Positions 1 through 8,463 are shown, numbered from the stretch's first letter. The stretch is DNA of 64,000 bases from Mesorhizobium sp. (GCF_017306545.1 NZ_JAFKID010000008.1:1-64000); one strand, 5' to 3'. A program made the numbers and translations. Notes: generated from the letters alone by a model not told the origin.

Positions 1-266
1 TGTGTTTGCTATGGACGAGACCTTTTCCCTTACCAGTGGAAGCCGCCTGGTTCGACCATGCAACTTGACGAGCGTCATGCGGCGAGAGCATGCTGGCGAA
101 CAGAGAGACTTTGACTGTCTGCCCCATTTCCTTCCGCTCTTAGGACGTTGTCGATCATCTGGCGACTGCATTTTCGGAAAAGCCGCCGTGGGTAGGCTGA
201 CGGGCCGGTGCGAGATCGGTCCCATGCCTCCATTGGCTGGGCTGGTCGCTTTGAGGATCGGCTGGG
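1..266. other. gene-free left edge
   Basis: No reading frame here resembles a known family on either strand. The stretch leads directly into the istA remnant, so its last part may be the non-coding left end of the same IS21-type element. I could not identify a terminal inverted repeat, and the true left end may lie outside the window. Confidence 0.3.
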
Positions 267-353
267 ATGTTTGCCGTGGAAGCGTACGCCGCTGTCCGGC
301 ACTTTGTGTTTGTCGAGGGTAAAAGTCGTCGCGAGGCTGCGCGTGGTTTCTAG
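267..353 (+). pseudogene. IS21-family istA N-terminal remnant
   Basis: The ATG at 267 opens a 28-codon frame whose product contains the motif FVEGKSRREAAR. This is the N-terminal helix-turn-helix start of IS21-family IstA transposases (family knowledge). The frame stops at TAG 351-353, where an intact IstA would continue for several hundred residues. No istA body or istB follows; the next gene, the hydroxyproline epimerase, starts its stop codon at 379. The element is therefore a dead 5-prime stub. A short motif match is the only evidence, but it is a distinctive one. Confidence 0.65.
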
Positions 354-378
354 GTAAGCCGCGAGACGGTTTAGCCGC

Positions 379-1380
379 TCACTTCACCACGAAGCCGTGC
401 GCGAAGGGGTCGCGGTCGTCGATGAAGATGGTGTTGTAGCCGGTCATGCGCGCCCATCCCGCGATGGACGGGATGATGGCGTCATGGTTGGCCACCGTCG
501 CCGCCGCCTCGACACGGCCCTTGAACAGCGAGCCGATGATCGATTCGTGCACGAACTCGTCACCGACCTTGAGCTTGCCCTTGGCGGCAAGCTGCGCCAT
601 GCGCGCCGAGGTGCCGGTGCCGCAAGGCGAGCGGTCGATGGCCTTGTCGCCGTAGAACACGGCGTTGCGGGCATGCGCGCCGGCCTGCGTCGGTTTGCCG
701 GTCCATTCGATATGGCTGAGGCCGCGGATTTCGGGGTGTTCGGGATGCACGAACTCGTATTTCGCGTTCAGCGCGGCGCGCAGCTTCGGCGACCAGCCGA
801 TCAGCTCGCCGGCGGTATGGTCGGCCATGTCGCGAAAGTTCTTCTGCGGCTCGACGATGGCGTAGAAGTTGCCGCCATAGGCGACGTCGACGACGATCTC
901 GCCCAGGCCTTCGACCTCCGCCGTCAGCCCTTCGGCATAGAGGAAGCCGGGGACGTTGGTCAGCCGCACCTCCTCGACGAAGCGGCCCTCCTGGCGGTAG
1001 GCGATGTCCACCTTGCCCGCCGGCGCGTCGATCGAAAGCCGTCCCGGCTCGCGCGGAGCGATCAGGCCGTTTTCGATGCCCATGGTGACTGTGCCGATGG
1101 TGCCGTGGCCGCACATGGGCAGACAGCCGGACGTCTCGATGAACAGCACCGCCACGTCGCAGTCGGGCCGCGTCGGCGGATAGAGGATGGAACCCGACAT
1201 CATGTCGTGGCCGCGCGGCTCGAACATCAGGCCGGTGCGGATCCAGTCGAATTCGCGCAGGAAATGCGCTCGCTTCTCCAGCATGTTTGCGCCTTCCAGG
1301 CGTGGGCCGCCGCCGGAGACGAGGCGCACCGGGTTGCCGCAGGTATGGCCGTCGATGCAGGAGAAGGTGTGGGTGGCCAT
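379..1380 (-). CDS. 4-hydroxyproline 2-epimerase (proline racemase family)
   Basis: The 333-residue product belongs to the proline racemase family. It interconverts trans-4-hydroxy-L-proline and cis-4-hydroxy-D-proline, the entry step of hydroxyproline degradation. Both catalytic cysteines are visible: Cys90 in the MCGHGTIG motif and Cys253 in SPCGTGTSAR. Two cysteines fit a 4-hydroxyproline epimerase or proline racemase; trans-3-hydroxyproline dehydratases replace the first one with Ser or Thr. The start chosen is the ATG at 1380, 14 bases after the stop of the upstream dehydrogenase, in a three-gene operon read leftward. The neighbouring pathway genes make the hydroxyproline substrate much more likely than proline. 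A long open frame extends upstream of the ATG but is only the shadow of the next gene. Confidence 0.9.
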   Translation of the reverse strand: MATHTFSCIDGHTCGNPVRLVSGGGPRLEGANMLEKRAHFLREFDWIRTGLMFEPRGHDMMSGSILYPPTRPDCDVAVLFIETSGCLPMCGHGTIGTVTMGIENGLIAPREPGRLSIDAPAGKVDIAYRQEGRFVEEVRLTNVPGFLYAEGLTAEVEGLGEIVVDVAYGGNFYAIVEPQKNFRDMADHTAGELIGWSPKLRAALNAKYEFVHPEHPEIRGLSHIEWTGKPTQAGAHARNAVFYGDKAIDRSPCGTGTSARMAQLAAKGKLKVGDEFVHESIIGSLFKGRVEAAATVANHDAIIPSIAGWARMTGYNTIFIDDRDPFAHGFVVK

Positions 1381-1394
1381 GATCGGGTCCTCTG

Positions 1395-2645
1395 TCAGAA
1401 ACGTTGCGGCGAAAAGGGGGTCATATTTATGGCCGGCGGTTGGCCGGTGATCAGGTCGGCGACCAGCCGGGCGGTGCCGGCGGATTGGGTCAGGCCGAGA
1501 TGGCCGTGGCCGAAAGCATAGGTGACGCGCGGCGTGGCGCGTGCCCGCCCGATCGCCGGCAGGCTGTCCGGCATGGAAGGGCGAAACCCCATCCATTGCG
1601 TGCCGCCCCCGGTCTTCAAGCCCGGCAGGAAGGTTTTCGCCTTCTTCAGCATCGCCTCGGAACGCTTGAAGTTCGGCGGCAGCGACAGGCCACCGAGTTC
1701 GACCGCGCCGCCGACGCGGATGCCGGTGGAAAGCCGGGTGACGACGAAGCCATGGCCGCCGAAGGTGACCTGCGTGCTGAGGTCGAGCGCGTCGGCGGGC
1801 AAGGTGGTGTTGTAGCCGCGCTCGGTTTCCAGCGGGATGCGTTCGCCGAAGCTGCGGGCGATGCGGTGCGAGAAGGCGCCGGCGGCGAGCACGACATGGC
1901 CGGCGCGGCGCGGCGTTCCGGCGATCACGTCGACACCGTTGTCGACCGGACGAAGCGCCGACACCTCGGCGCGCTCGATGCTGCCGCCGTTGGCGATGAA
2001 GCGCTCGGCCAGAGCCAGCGTGTAGAGCTTCGGGTCGGCGATTGAATACCAGCCGGGCGTGAAGGTCCCATGCGTGAAGCGCGGCGCGATGCCGGGCTGG
2101 ATGTCCGCCATCTCGTCCGCCTTCATGTGGCGGAATTCGATGCCGTGTTCGGCGCGCGCCCGCCAGCCGGGCAGCGAGGCGTTCAGCTCGGCCTCGCTCT
2201 CGTAGACTTGCAGGTTGCCGTCCTTGCGCAGCATCCCGATGGTGCCGGTGGCCGCAAGGAACGGCTCCAGTTCGGCCTTGGAGAGGTCCATCAGCGCCGT
2301 CTGCGCGGCGGTCGATTGCGCCACCCGGCCGGGCGAGCAGGCCCGCCAGAAGCGGAACATCCAGGGCGCGATCCGCAGCGCATAGGCGGGCGGCACAGAG
2401 AGCGGGCCGAGCGGGTCCAGCAGCCATTTCGGCGCCTTGCGCAGGATGCCCGGCGAAGCGAGCGGCAGGATGTCGGTGAAGGCGAAGGCGCCGGCATTGC
2501 CGGCGGAAGCGCCCGCGGCCGGGCCTTCCCGGTCGAGCACGGTGACGGAAAGGCCGCGCGCCTGCAACGCCAATGCCGCCGACAGGCCGACGACACCGGC
2601 GCCGACGACGATCACATCCGGCTGCCGTTCCGCCCCCGGCATCAT
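1395..2645 (-). CDS. FAD-dependent D-hydroxyproline dehydrogenase (DadA-like)
   Basis: The 416-residue product is a DAO-family FAD-dependent amino-acid dehydrogenase. The dinucleotide-binding motif VGAGVVGLSAALAL lies near residues 13-26, and a C-terminal FAD-contact segment reads GHGHLGLTQSAGTARLVADL. In this context it should oxidise cis-4-hydroxy-D-proline to 1-pyrroline-4-hydroxy-2-carboxylate at the membrane or respiratory chain. Two adjacent ATG codons (2645 and 2642) follow a GGTGAGG ribosome site, and the gene starts 4 bases after the stop of the aldehyde dehydrogenase, so translation is probably coupled. General D-amino-acid dehydrogenase activity is the alternative; the operon argues for hydroxyproline. 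Confidence 0.88.
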   Translation of the reverse strand: MMPGAERQPDVIVVGAGVVGLSAALALQARGLSVTVLDREGPAAGASAGNAGAFAFTDILPLASPGILRKAPKWLLDPLGPLSVPPAYALRIAPWMFRFWRACSPGRVAQSTAAQTALMDLSKAELEPFLAATGTIGMLRKDGNLQVYESEAELNASLPGWRARAEHGIEFRHMKADEMADIQPGIAPRFTHGTFTPGWYSIADPKLYTLALAERFIANGGSIERAEVSALRPVDNGVDVIAGTPRRAGHVVLAAGAFSHRIARSFGERIPLETERGYNTTLPADALDLSTQVTFGGHGFVVTRLSTGIRVGGAVELGGLSLPPNFKRSEAMLKKAKTFLPGLKTGGGTQWMGFRPSMPDSLPAIGRARATPRVTYAFGHGHLGLTQSAGTARLVADLITGQPPAINMTPFSPQRF

Positions 2646-2649
2646 CGCC

Positions 2650-4170
2650 TCACCGCGCCTCGACCGGTTCGGGCAACAGCGCCGCCGGGACGTTCTGATA
2701 GGCAACGGGCCGCAGGAAGCGCCTGATCGACAAGGTGCCGACGCTGGTGGCGCCGAAATTGGTGGAGGCCGGATAGGGGCCGCCATGCACCATGGAATCG
2801 ACCACCTCGACCCCGGTCGGGAAACCGTTGACCAGCACGCGGCCGGCCTTGCGCTCGAGGATCGGCATCAGGGAGCGGGCAGCGTCGAGATCGGCGTCGT
2901 CCATGTGCAGCGTCGTCGTCAACTGGCCTTCGAGGCCGAGCGCCAGCGCGCGCATCTCGCCCAGCGAGCCGACCCGCACGACCAGGCCGAGCGGACCGAA
3001 CACTTCCTCGCCCATCGTATGGTCGCGCAGGAACTGCGCGCCGGTCGTCTCGAACAGATTTGGCGAGGCGCTGCGCCCCTCGGATTCCGTCACCAGCACC
3101 GGGCGGATCGAGTTGCGGGTGGCGAAACGCTCCTGGCCGGCGCGATAGGCGGCGGCGATGCCGTCGGTCAGCATGGTCTGCGCCGGCACCTTTTCCAGCG
3201 CCGCGCGGGTCGCGCCGACGAAACGGTCGGCATCGGCGCCGTCGATCACCACGGCGATGCCGGGATTGGTGCAGAACTGGCCGGCGCCCATGGTGAGCGA
3301 GCCCGACCAGCCCTGGCCGAGCGCCACGGCGCGGTTGGCGACCGCATGCGGCAGCACGAACATCGGATTGACGCTGCCGAGCTCGCCGAAGAACGGGATC
3401 GGTTCGGGCCGCGCCGCGCACAGGTCGAACAAAGCGCGCCCGCCGCCGAGGCCGCCGGTGAAGCCGACCGCCTTGATGTGCGGGTGCTGGACCAGCGCTT
3501 CGCCGACCGAGCGGTTGCCGCCTTGGATCAGGCTAAAGGTGCCCTTCGGCATGCCTGTCTTCTCGATCGCCGCCTTCACCGCTTCCGCGACGATCTCGCC
3601 GGTGCCGGGGTGGGCCGAATGGCCCTTGACCACGACCGGGCAGCCGGCGGCCAATGCGGCTGCCGTATCGCCGCCCGCCGTGGAGAAGGCGAGCGGGAAG
3701 TTGGAGGCGCCGAACACCGCAACCGGGCCGATGGGGCGCTGGATCATGACGATCTCGGGGCGCGGCGCCGGCTGGCGCTCGGGCTGGGCCGCGTCGCGGC
3801 GGCGGTCGAGATAGTCGCCCTTGCGGATATGGCTGGCGAACAGCCGCAACTGGCCGGTGGTGCGGCCGCGCTCGCCTTGCAGGCGGGCGGCGGGCAGGCC
3901 GGTTTCCTGCGTGCCGATCTCTGTGATCGCCTCGGCACGCGCCTCGATCTCGTCGGCGATGGCGTCGAGGAAGGCGGCGCGCTCCTCGCGCGACTTGGCG
4001 CTGTAGGTCCAGAAGGCGTCTTCCGCTGCCTGGCAGGCGCGGTCCACCAGTTCCGCCGTACCGACGCAGAACTCGTGCGCGGGGCCGTGTGCGGGCGAGG
4101 AAGGAAAACGCGCGGCGCTTTCCACCCATTCTCCGGCAATCAGGTGTTTGCCATGTGGTGTGAAGCTCAT
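2650..4170 (-). CDS. alpha-ketoglutarate semialdehyde dehydrogenase
   Basis: This 506-residue aldehyde dehydrogenase carries the catalytic glutamate in FFGELGSVNP (about residue 263) and the catalytic cysteine in GAGQFCTNPG (Cys300). The sequence resembles the NADP-type ketoglutaric semialdehyde dehydrogenases that finish hydroxyproline breakdown by making 2-oxoglutarate. It is the first gene of the leftward operon and starts at the ATG at 4170. The divergent intergenic region (4171-4295) carries a candidate GntR operator. The length is normal for the family. The exact substrate comes from the context; the enzyme class is clear from sequence. Confidence 0.9.
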   Translation of the reverse strand: MSFTPHGKHLIAGEWVESAARFPSSPAHGPAHEFCVGTAELVDRACQAAEDAFWTYSAKSREERAAFLDAIADEIEARAEAITEIGTQETGLPAARLQGERGRTTGQLRLFASHIRKGDYLDRRRDAAQPERQPAPRPEIVMIQRPIGPVAVFGASNFPLAFSTAGGDTAAALAAGCPVVVKGHSAHPGTGEIVAEAVKAAIEKTGMPKGTFSLIQGGNRSVGEALVQHPHIKAVGFTGGLGGGRALFDLCAARPEPIPFFGELGSVNPMFVLPHAVANRAVALGQGWSGSLTMGAGQFCTNPGIAVVIDGADADRFVGATRAALEKVPAQTMLTDGIAAAYRAGQERFATRNSIRPVLVTESEGRSASPNLFETTGAQFLRDHTMGEEVFGPLGLVVRVGSLGEMRALALGLEGQLTTTLHMDDADLDAARSLMPILERKAGRVLVNGFPTGVEVVDSMVHGGPYPASTNFGATSVGTLSIRRFLRPVAYQNVPAALLPEPVEAR

Positions 4171-4247
4171 AGGAATGCTCCTGTTTACGGGAGGACGGCA
4201 ATGCGCTTTAGCACGGCGGCCGGCTTGCTATTCTGTCGGCACATTAA

Positions 4248-4260
4248 ATACAATATGTAT
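4248..4260. promoter_or_regulatory. candidate GntR operator, copy 1
   Basis: The sequence ATACAATATGTAT lies between the divergent aldehyde dehydrogenase and Ldh-family genes. The same 13-mer with one base changed (ATACCATATGTAT) is found at 6412-6424, in front of the DapA-like gene of the same pathway. Partial dyad symmetry and presence at two promoters of one cluster suggest the binding site of the cluster's GntR regulator. Binding is inferred. Confidence 0.5.
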
Positions 4261-4295
4261 GCAGATATGCAACCAAAGAATCGGAAAGAAGCCGC

Positions 4296-5330
4296 ATGAG
4301 TGAAACCGTTATCCTGGGCGTCGAGGCGCTGACCGGCCGGGCCGAGGCAATCTTTCGCAAGGCCGGCCTGTCTTCCCGGCACGCGGCGGCCCTTGCTCGC
4401 GTGATCGTCGCCGGCGAGCGCGACGGCTGCAAGTCGCACGGCATCTACCGCATCGAGGGCTGCCTGCGAACCCTCAAGGCGGGCAAGGTGTCGCCCGATG
4501 CCGAACCCATCCTGCACGACGACGGTTCGGCGGTCCTGCGCGTCGCAGCCGGCGGCGCCTTTTCCTGCACGGCATTCGAGCTCGGCGCTCCCGTCCTTGC
4601 CGAGCGGGCGAAGCGGCTTGGCCTTGCAGCGCTGGCCATCAACGACTGCACGCATTTTTCCGCGCTGTGGCCGGAGGTCGAGGTGCTGACCGGAATGGGG
4701 GTGGCCGCACTTGCCATGTGCCCGAGCTATTCCACGGTTGCGCCGGCGGGCGGGAGCCGGCCGCTGCTCGGCACCAACCCGATCGCCTTCGGCTGGCCGC
4801 GCCCGAACCAGCCGCCCTATGTCTTCGACTTCGCCACCTCGGTCGCCGCGCGCGGCGAAATCGAGCTGCATCGCCGGGCCGGCCGCGCCTTGCCCGAGGG
4901 ATGGGCCCTCGATGCGGAAGGCGAAGCCACGACCGACCCGGAAGCGGCGCTGTCGGGCGCCATGCTGCCTTTTGGCGGCCACAAGGGTTCGGCCATCTCG
5001 ACGATGATCGAATTGCTGGCCGGCGCCATGATCGGCGACATGACCAGCAGCGAGGCTCTGGACTGGCTCGGCACCACGGCGCTGGCGCCGCGGCATGGCG
5101 AACTCATCCTGGCCTTCTCGCCCGAGCGTTTTGCCGCCGGCCGGCCCGGCGATCCGTTCGCGCGAGCCGAGACGCTGTTCGAGGCCATCGTCGGGCAGGG
5201 CGCGCGGCTGCCCTCGCAGCGCCGCTTCGCCGCGCGCGAAAAGACCATGGCACACGGCATCGTCTTGACCGCCGCCGAAGCCGGGCACCTGGATCGGTTG
5301 GAGGCGCAGGGTCTGGATGCGGTGTCCTGA
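4296..5330 (+). CDS. Ldh-family imine reductase (pyrroline-2-carboxylate reductase-like)
   Basis: The 344-residue product belongs to the malate/L-lactate dehydrogenase (Ldh_2) family, which includes NAD(P)H-dependent 1-pyrroline-2-carboxylate and 1-piperideine-2-carboxylate reductases. Family landmarks include DGCKSHGIYR near residue 45, the LGTNPIAFGWP segment near 152 and GGHKGSAISTMIELL near 228. Beside a hydroxyproline epimerase operon, such an enzyme usually reduces pyrroline-2-carboxylate to L-proline, linking trans-3-hydroxyproline use to the pathway. The gene is read divergently from the aldehyde dehydrogenase operon and ends just before a strong hairpin. A malate or ureidoglycolate dehydrogenase role is less likely here. 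Confidence 0.8.
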   Translation: MSETVILGVEALTGRAEAIFRKAGLSSRHAAALARVIVAGERDGCKSHGIYRIEGCLRTLKAGKVSPDAEPILHDDGSAVLRVAAGGAFSCTAFELGAPVLAERAKRLGLAALAINDCTHFSALWPEVEVLTGMGVAALAMCPSYSTVAPAGGSRPLLGTNPIAFGWPRPNQPPYVFDFATSVAARGEIELHRRAGRALPEGWALDAEGEATTDPEAALSGAMLPFGGHKGSAISTMIELLAGAMIGDMTSSEALDWLGTTALAPRHGELILAFSPERFAAGRPGDPFARAETLFEAIVGQGARLPSQRRFAAREKTMAHGIVLTAAEAGHLDRLEAQGLDAVS

Positions 5331-5338
5331 CCATGAAA

Positions 5339-5364
5339 AAGGCCCTCCCGGCGGGGAGGGCCTT
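5339..5364 (-). terminator. rho-independent terminator
   Basis: An 11-bp perfect stem (AAGGCCCTCCC with GGGAGGGCCTT) closes a 4-base loop between two convergent genes. On the minus strand it is followed by five T residues, so it should end the transcript of the DapA-like gene. It may also work for the plus-strand gene, with a poor T tract. Confidence 0.8.
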
Positions 5365-5388
5365 CTGTCCGCATGAAGGGATTGACCG

Positions 5389-6351
5389 TCAGGCAGCGTA
5401 TTTCTGCACCGCTCCGGTCTGCTTCGACCAGTTGGCGTACCAGGTATCGAACAGCTTCAATTGCGCCTCGACGTAGCCGCGCTGGCTGTCGCTGAGGGCG
5501 TCCGTCTCGTTGAAGTGCAGCGTGTATTCCGGATTCCCCTTCAGAACCATCATGTGCTTGAAGTAGAGCACCAGGTCCGGGCCTTCGTCGAAGGAGGAGA
5601 GCACGCCGAGCGCGGCTTCCAGTTCGAGCGCCCGCTGGCGAGCCTCGACGTCGCCCTTCGCCGCCGCCTGGCTGAGCGCGACGAGATGCAGCACCTCCTT
5701 CGGCAGCACGCAGCCGATGCCGGTGATGGCGCCGCCGGCGCCGCAGTTGACGAAGCCGTGGAACACGGCGGTATCGACGCCGATCATCAGCACCACCTCG
5801 TCGTCGCGGCTGGTGATGTTCTCGGCCGCGTAGCGCAGGTCCGCGTGGCCGCCGAACTCCTTGAAGCCGACGAGGTTCGGATGCTCGGCGCGCAGCGCGA
5901 AGAACAGGTCGGCGCGGGTGGCGAAGCCGTAGTAAGGGCTGTTGTAGATCACCGCAGGCAGGTCGGGTGCCGCGGCGAGGATCGCCTTGAAGTGGTTCTT
6001 CTGGGCGGCGATGACCGAGCCGCGCGACAGAACGCGCGGGATCACCATCAGGCCGCGTGCGCCGACCTTCTGGGCGTGCGCGGCGTGCGCCACCGCCGAA
6101 GCGGTGTTGACGGCGCCGGTGCCGACGATGACCGGTACGCCGGCCTTCACCAGCCGCTCGACGCCCTCCATGCGCTGCGCGTCGGTGAGCAACGGCCAGT
6201 CGCCCATCGAGCCGCAATAGACGACGGCCGACATGCCGGCGGCGATCAGTTCCTTGCCCTTGCGCACCAGCGCGTCGAAATCCGGCGTGCGGTCGTCCTT
6301 GCAGGGGGTCATCAGGGCCGGCATGCAGCCGGAAAAGACCTGCGCGCTCAT
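5389..6351 (-). CDS. DapA-family 1-pyrroline-4-hydroxy-2-carboxylate deaminase
   Basis: This 320-residue protein is a DHDPS/N-acetylneuraminate lyase family TIM barrel. The Schiff-base lysine is Lys164 in VGFKEFGG and the catalytic tyrosine lies in NSPYYG (about 140). In hydroxyproline clusters this subgroup converts 1-pyrroline-4-hydroxy-2-carboxylate to alpha-ketoglutarate semialdehyde with loss of ammonia, bridging the dehydrogenase and the aldehyde dehydrogenase. Its promoter region (6352-6512) carries two candidate operator types. True dihydrodipicolinate synthase for lysine synthesis is unlikely in this setting. The start is the ATG at 6351. Confidence 0.87.
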   Translation of the reverse strand: MSAQVFSGCMPALMTPCKDDRTPDFDALVRKGKELIAAGMSAVVYCGSMGDWPLLTDAQRMEGVERLVKAGVPVIVGTGAVNTASAVAHAAHAQKVGARGLMVIPRVLSRGSVIAAQKNHFKAILAAAPDLPAVIYNSPYYGFATRADLFFALRAEHPNLVGFKEFGGHADLRYAAENITSRDDEVVLMIGVDTAVFHGFVNCGAGGAITGIGCVLPKEVLHLVALSQAAAKGDVEARQRALELEAALGVLSSFDEGPDLVLYFKHMMVLKGNPEYTLHFNETDALSDSQRGYVEAQLKLFDTWYANWSKQTGAVQKYAA

Positions 6352-6411
6352 TCTCGTCTCCTTGCGGTTAGCCGTTCTGCGGGTGGATTGCTCATTAAGT
6401 CGACGGCCATA

Positions 6412-6424
6412 ATACCATATGTAT
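6412..6424. promoter_or_regulatory. candidate GntR operator, copy 2
   Basis: ATACCATATGTAT differs by one base from the motif at 4248-4260. It lies about 60 bases upstream of the DapA-like deaminase start, on the promoter side. Confidence 0.5.
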
Positions 6425-6429
6425 TTTAT

Positions 6430-6439
6430 TTGTCGACAA
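6430..6439. promoter_or_regulatory. palindrome TTGTCGACAA, candidate operator
   Basis: A perfect 10-bp palindrome sits 6 bases from the previous motif, upstream of the deaminase gene. A near copy, TTGTCGACAT, occurs at 7230-7239 just upstream of the gntR start. The shape resembles sites bound by FCD-class GntR regulators. The assignment is inference. Confidence 0.5.
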
Positions 6440-6512
6440 GAATTTCCGCCCCGAAGAAATCATGGCTCCCGCACGGCGAAGCCGGGCCGGCCGCCGATGG
6501 CCGATGTTCTTT

Positions 6513-7217
6513 CTAGAGAGCGATCTGCTGGCGGCGGTCGCGCGCGATCATCTCCTGGATCTGGCGCACGATCTGGTCGGCATGGGCGCTGGCCAGCCGG
6601 TCGGCAGCCTCGACGTCGCGCGCTTCGATGGCCGCGATGATGTCCTCGTGCTCGACCACGTAGCGGTGCGGCAGGTGGTCGTCGAACGAGGAATAATAGA
6701 TGCGCAGGATGCGCCGGCCTTCGTCCAGCAGCCGGCAGAACAGTCCGGTATAATACGGGTTGCGCCCGGCCTCGGCGATCGCCGCGTGGAAATCGCGATT
6801 GGCGGCGATCATGGCCAGCGCGTCGTGCGTCTCGACGGCGCGGGCGAATTCCTGCTGGCGGGCACGGATGGTTTCGAGGTCGGCCGCCGTGCGGGCCTGT
6901 GCCGCCAGCCGTGTGGTGACGCGGTACATCAGCGTCATCGCGTCGAAAAAGGTGTGCAGGTTGAGGAAGTCGATGTTCGACACCACCGTCGAGCGGTTGG
7001 GCAGCGTCGTCACCAGCCCTTCGCCGGCCAGCCGCACCAGTGCCTCGCGGATCGGCGTGCGCGACATCGAAAGACGTTCGGCCAGTTGCACCTCGTCGAT
7101 CGGGCTGCCCGGTGGCAGGACGAGGTCGAGGATGTCATCGCGCAATATGTCGTAGACGAACTTGACCCCTTCGCCGCGCTTACGCTCCGCCTGCGATGCC
7201 GTCGCCTTGTCGTTCAT
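6513..7217 (-). CDS. GntR-family (FCD) regulator of hydroxyproline genes
   Basis: The 234-residue protein has an N-terminal winged helix (about residues 18-80, with the recognition helix segment LAERLSMSRTPIREAL) and a C-terminal all-helical FCD ligand-binding domain with histidines suited to metal or ligand binding (for example ANRDFHAAIA and RYVVEHEDI). It is the last gene of the hydroxyproline block and probably controls it, as GntR regulators do in comparable clusters. A near-palindromic site 13 bases before its own start suggests autoregulation. The start is the ATG at 7217. Confidence 0.88.
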   Translation of the reverse strand: MNDKATASQAERKRGEGVKFVYDILRDDILDLVLPPGSPIDEVQLAERLSMSRTPIREALVRLAGEGLVTTLPNRSTVVSNIDFLNLHTFFDAMTLMYRVTTRLAAQARTAADLETIRARQQEFARAVETHDALAMIAANRDFHAAIAEAGRNPYYTGLFCRLLDEGRRILRIYYSSFDDHLPHRYVVEHEDIIAAIEARDVEAADRLASAHADQIVRQIQEMIARDRRQQIAL

Positions 7218-7229
7218 ATCGATTCCTCT

Positions 7230-7239
7230 TTGTCGACAT
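7230..7239. promoter_or_regulatory. near-palindrome TTGTCGACAT upstream of gntR
   Basis: This site matches the perfect palindrome at 6430-6439 at nine of ten positions and sits 13 bases upstream of the GntR start codon. Shared use in front of the regulator and a pathway gene suggests autoregulation. Confidence 0.45.
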
Positions 7240-7311
7240 GAAGAATACAGGCTTCGCCGAAATGTTCAACCGAGCCGGGAGGCCCGAACGGACGGCTCCT
7301 CGGCTATCGAG

Positions 7312-7421
7312 TGATCTGATCCCCGAAAATTGGGCCGTTCAGAATTGGAGTTTTCGGCTGTAATTTTCCGACTGGGAAAGGGGCGGAAGACGATGAAGGC
7401 ATCGAATTTTCCCTACGCCTG
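7312..7421 (+). mobile_element. IS3-type element left-end remnant
   Basis: The stretch starts TGATCTGATCCCCGAAAATT, which looks like the terminal region of rhizobial IS3-family elements. After a GTTTTCGGC-type segment comes an ATG at 7393 opening MKASNF, close to the MKASKF start of such orfA proteins. Similarity fades after about 7421 and no transposase body or second end follows. It appears to be a truncated relic at the edge of an accessory islet. I judge this from remembered family sequence only. Confidence 0.45.
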
Positions 7422-7446
7422 CCGGCGCCCGAAACTTTTCACGGAT

Positions 7447-8367
7447 CTAGACTTGCTGCACCTCGTCACGACGGGTTCGCTTGCAACTGCGCGCGTAGGC
7501 TGCGGGCGGAACCCCGACCCGACGGGCAAATGCGACGCTGAACGTGCTGGACGAACTGTAGCCTACGCGCTCAGAAATCTCGGCGATGCTTAGGCGATCG
7601 TCGCGCAGGAGGTTCTTGGCGAGCGCCATGCGCCAGCCGAGCAGATACTCCATCGGTGCAACGCCGACCTCGCGACGGAATCGGTCGAAGAAGGTCGAGC
7701 GCGACAGGGCCGCTTCCTTCGCCAGTTCGCCGACCGTCCAAGCGCGGGTCGGATCGTCATGCATCCGACGCAACGCCGCCGCGAGCCGCTCGTCCGCCAG
7801 CCCCCGCAGGAGTCCCGGTGCGGCGGTTCGCTCCGTCGTATTCCGAAATGCCTCGATCAGCAGCACCTCAAGGAGGCGAGCCAATACCACGTCGCGGCCG
7901 GGTCGATCGGCTCGGGCTTCTCCGCTGAGCAACTCGACCAGTGTTGTCAGGCGACGGTCGCCGCGCACGACCACCAACTGCGGCAGTAGCGAGACCAGAA
8001 GCGGAGCGTCGTGTGCACCGAACAAGCAATAGCCGATCAGCATGCGCGTGTCGGGTTCGCCTGGCCCGCCGAGATGAAAGACGCCAGGGCGGATTTCGAC
8101 CGGGTCCATCACCCGACCACCCGACGGCGGCGTCAAGCTCGTGACCGTGAAGTCATACGTCGCGGGGATCAGGACGAAATCTCCTGCCTGGACCCTTACG
8201 GATGGCTGCCCGCTGACCGACAGCTCCAGATCGCCTTCAAGCAGGGCCGCATAGAAGGGCCCCTCCCGGGGTGGGCGTACGGCCCAGGGGCTGGTCGCGG
8301 TCACCAATTTGGAGAAGGACGCGCTCGGCTGAAGCAGGCTTATCATCTGAGTGAGGGGGTCGATCAT
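7447..8367 (-). CDS. AraC-family regulator with N-terminal cupin
   Basis: This 306-residue regulator has an AraC-binding cupin-type N-terminal half (about residues 10-170) and a C-terminal pair of helix-turn-helix motifs. The first HTH is near WTVGELAKEAALSRSTFFDR and the second near LSIAEISERVGYSSSSTFS. It is divergent from the SDR gene at 8464, a common pairing in which the AraC protein controls the neighbouring oxidoreductase. The pair lies between an IS3-type remnant and decayed trb genes, so it may have arrived by transfer. The start is the ATG at 8367. Confidence 0.9.
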   Translation of the reverse strand: MIDPLTQMISLLQPSASFSKLVTATSPWAVRPPREGPFYAALLEGDLELSVSGQPSVRVQAGDFVLIPATYDFTVTSLTPPSGGRVMDPVEIRPGVFHLGGPGEPDTRMLIGYCLFGAHDAPLLVSLLPQLVVVRGDRRLTTLVELLSGEARADRPGRDVVLARLLEVLLIEAFRNTTERTAAPGLLRGLADERLAAALRRMHDDPTRAWTVGELAKEAALSRSTFFDRFRREVGVAPMEYLLGWRMALAKNLLRDDRLSIAEISERVGYSSSSTFSVAFARRVGVPPAAYARSCKRTRRDEVQQV

Positions 8368-8463
8368 TGCCGGACTATCTCAAACAAGATACGGACGCAT
8401 AACCGTAGCACGTCCGGTCTGCGTCGGATATCTCATGGTCGCCTTCCCAAGGAGACCTGACCC

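Noticed and set aside
1381-2427. N-terminal extension of the hydroxyproline epimerase
   Set aside because: The open frame upstream of ATG 1380 is the out-of-frame shadow of the FAD dehydrogenase. The epimerase family starts at the ATG chosen.
2437-4299. Long plus-strand open frame opposite the aldehyde dehydrogenase gene
   Set aside because: Antisense to a clear aldehyde dehydrogenase with both catalytic residues; the opposite product resembles no family.
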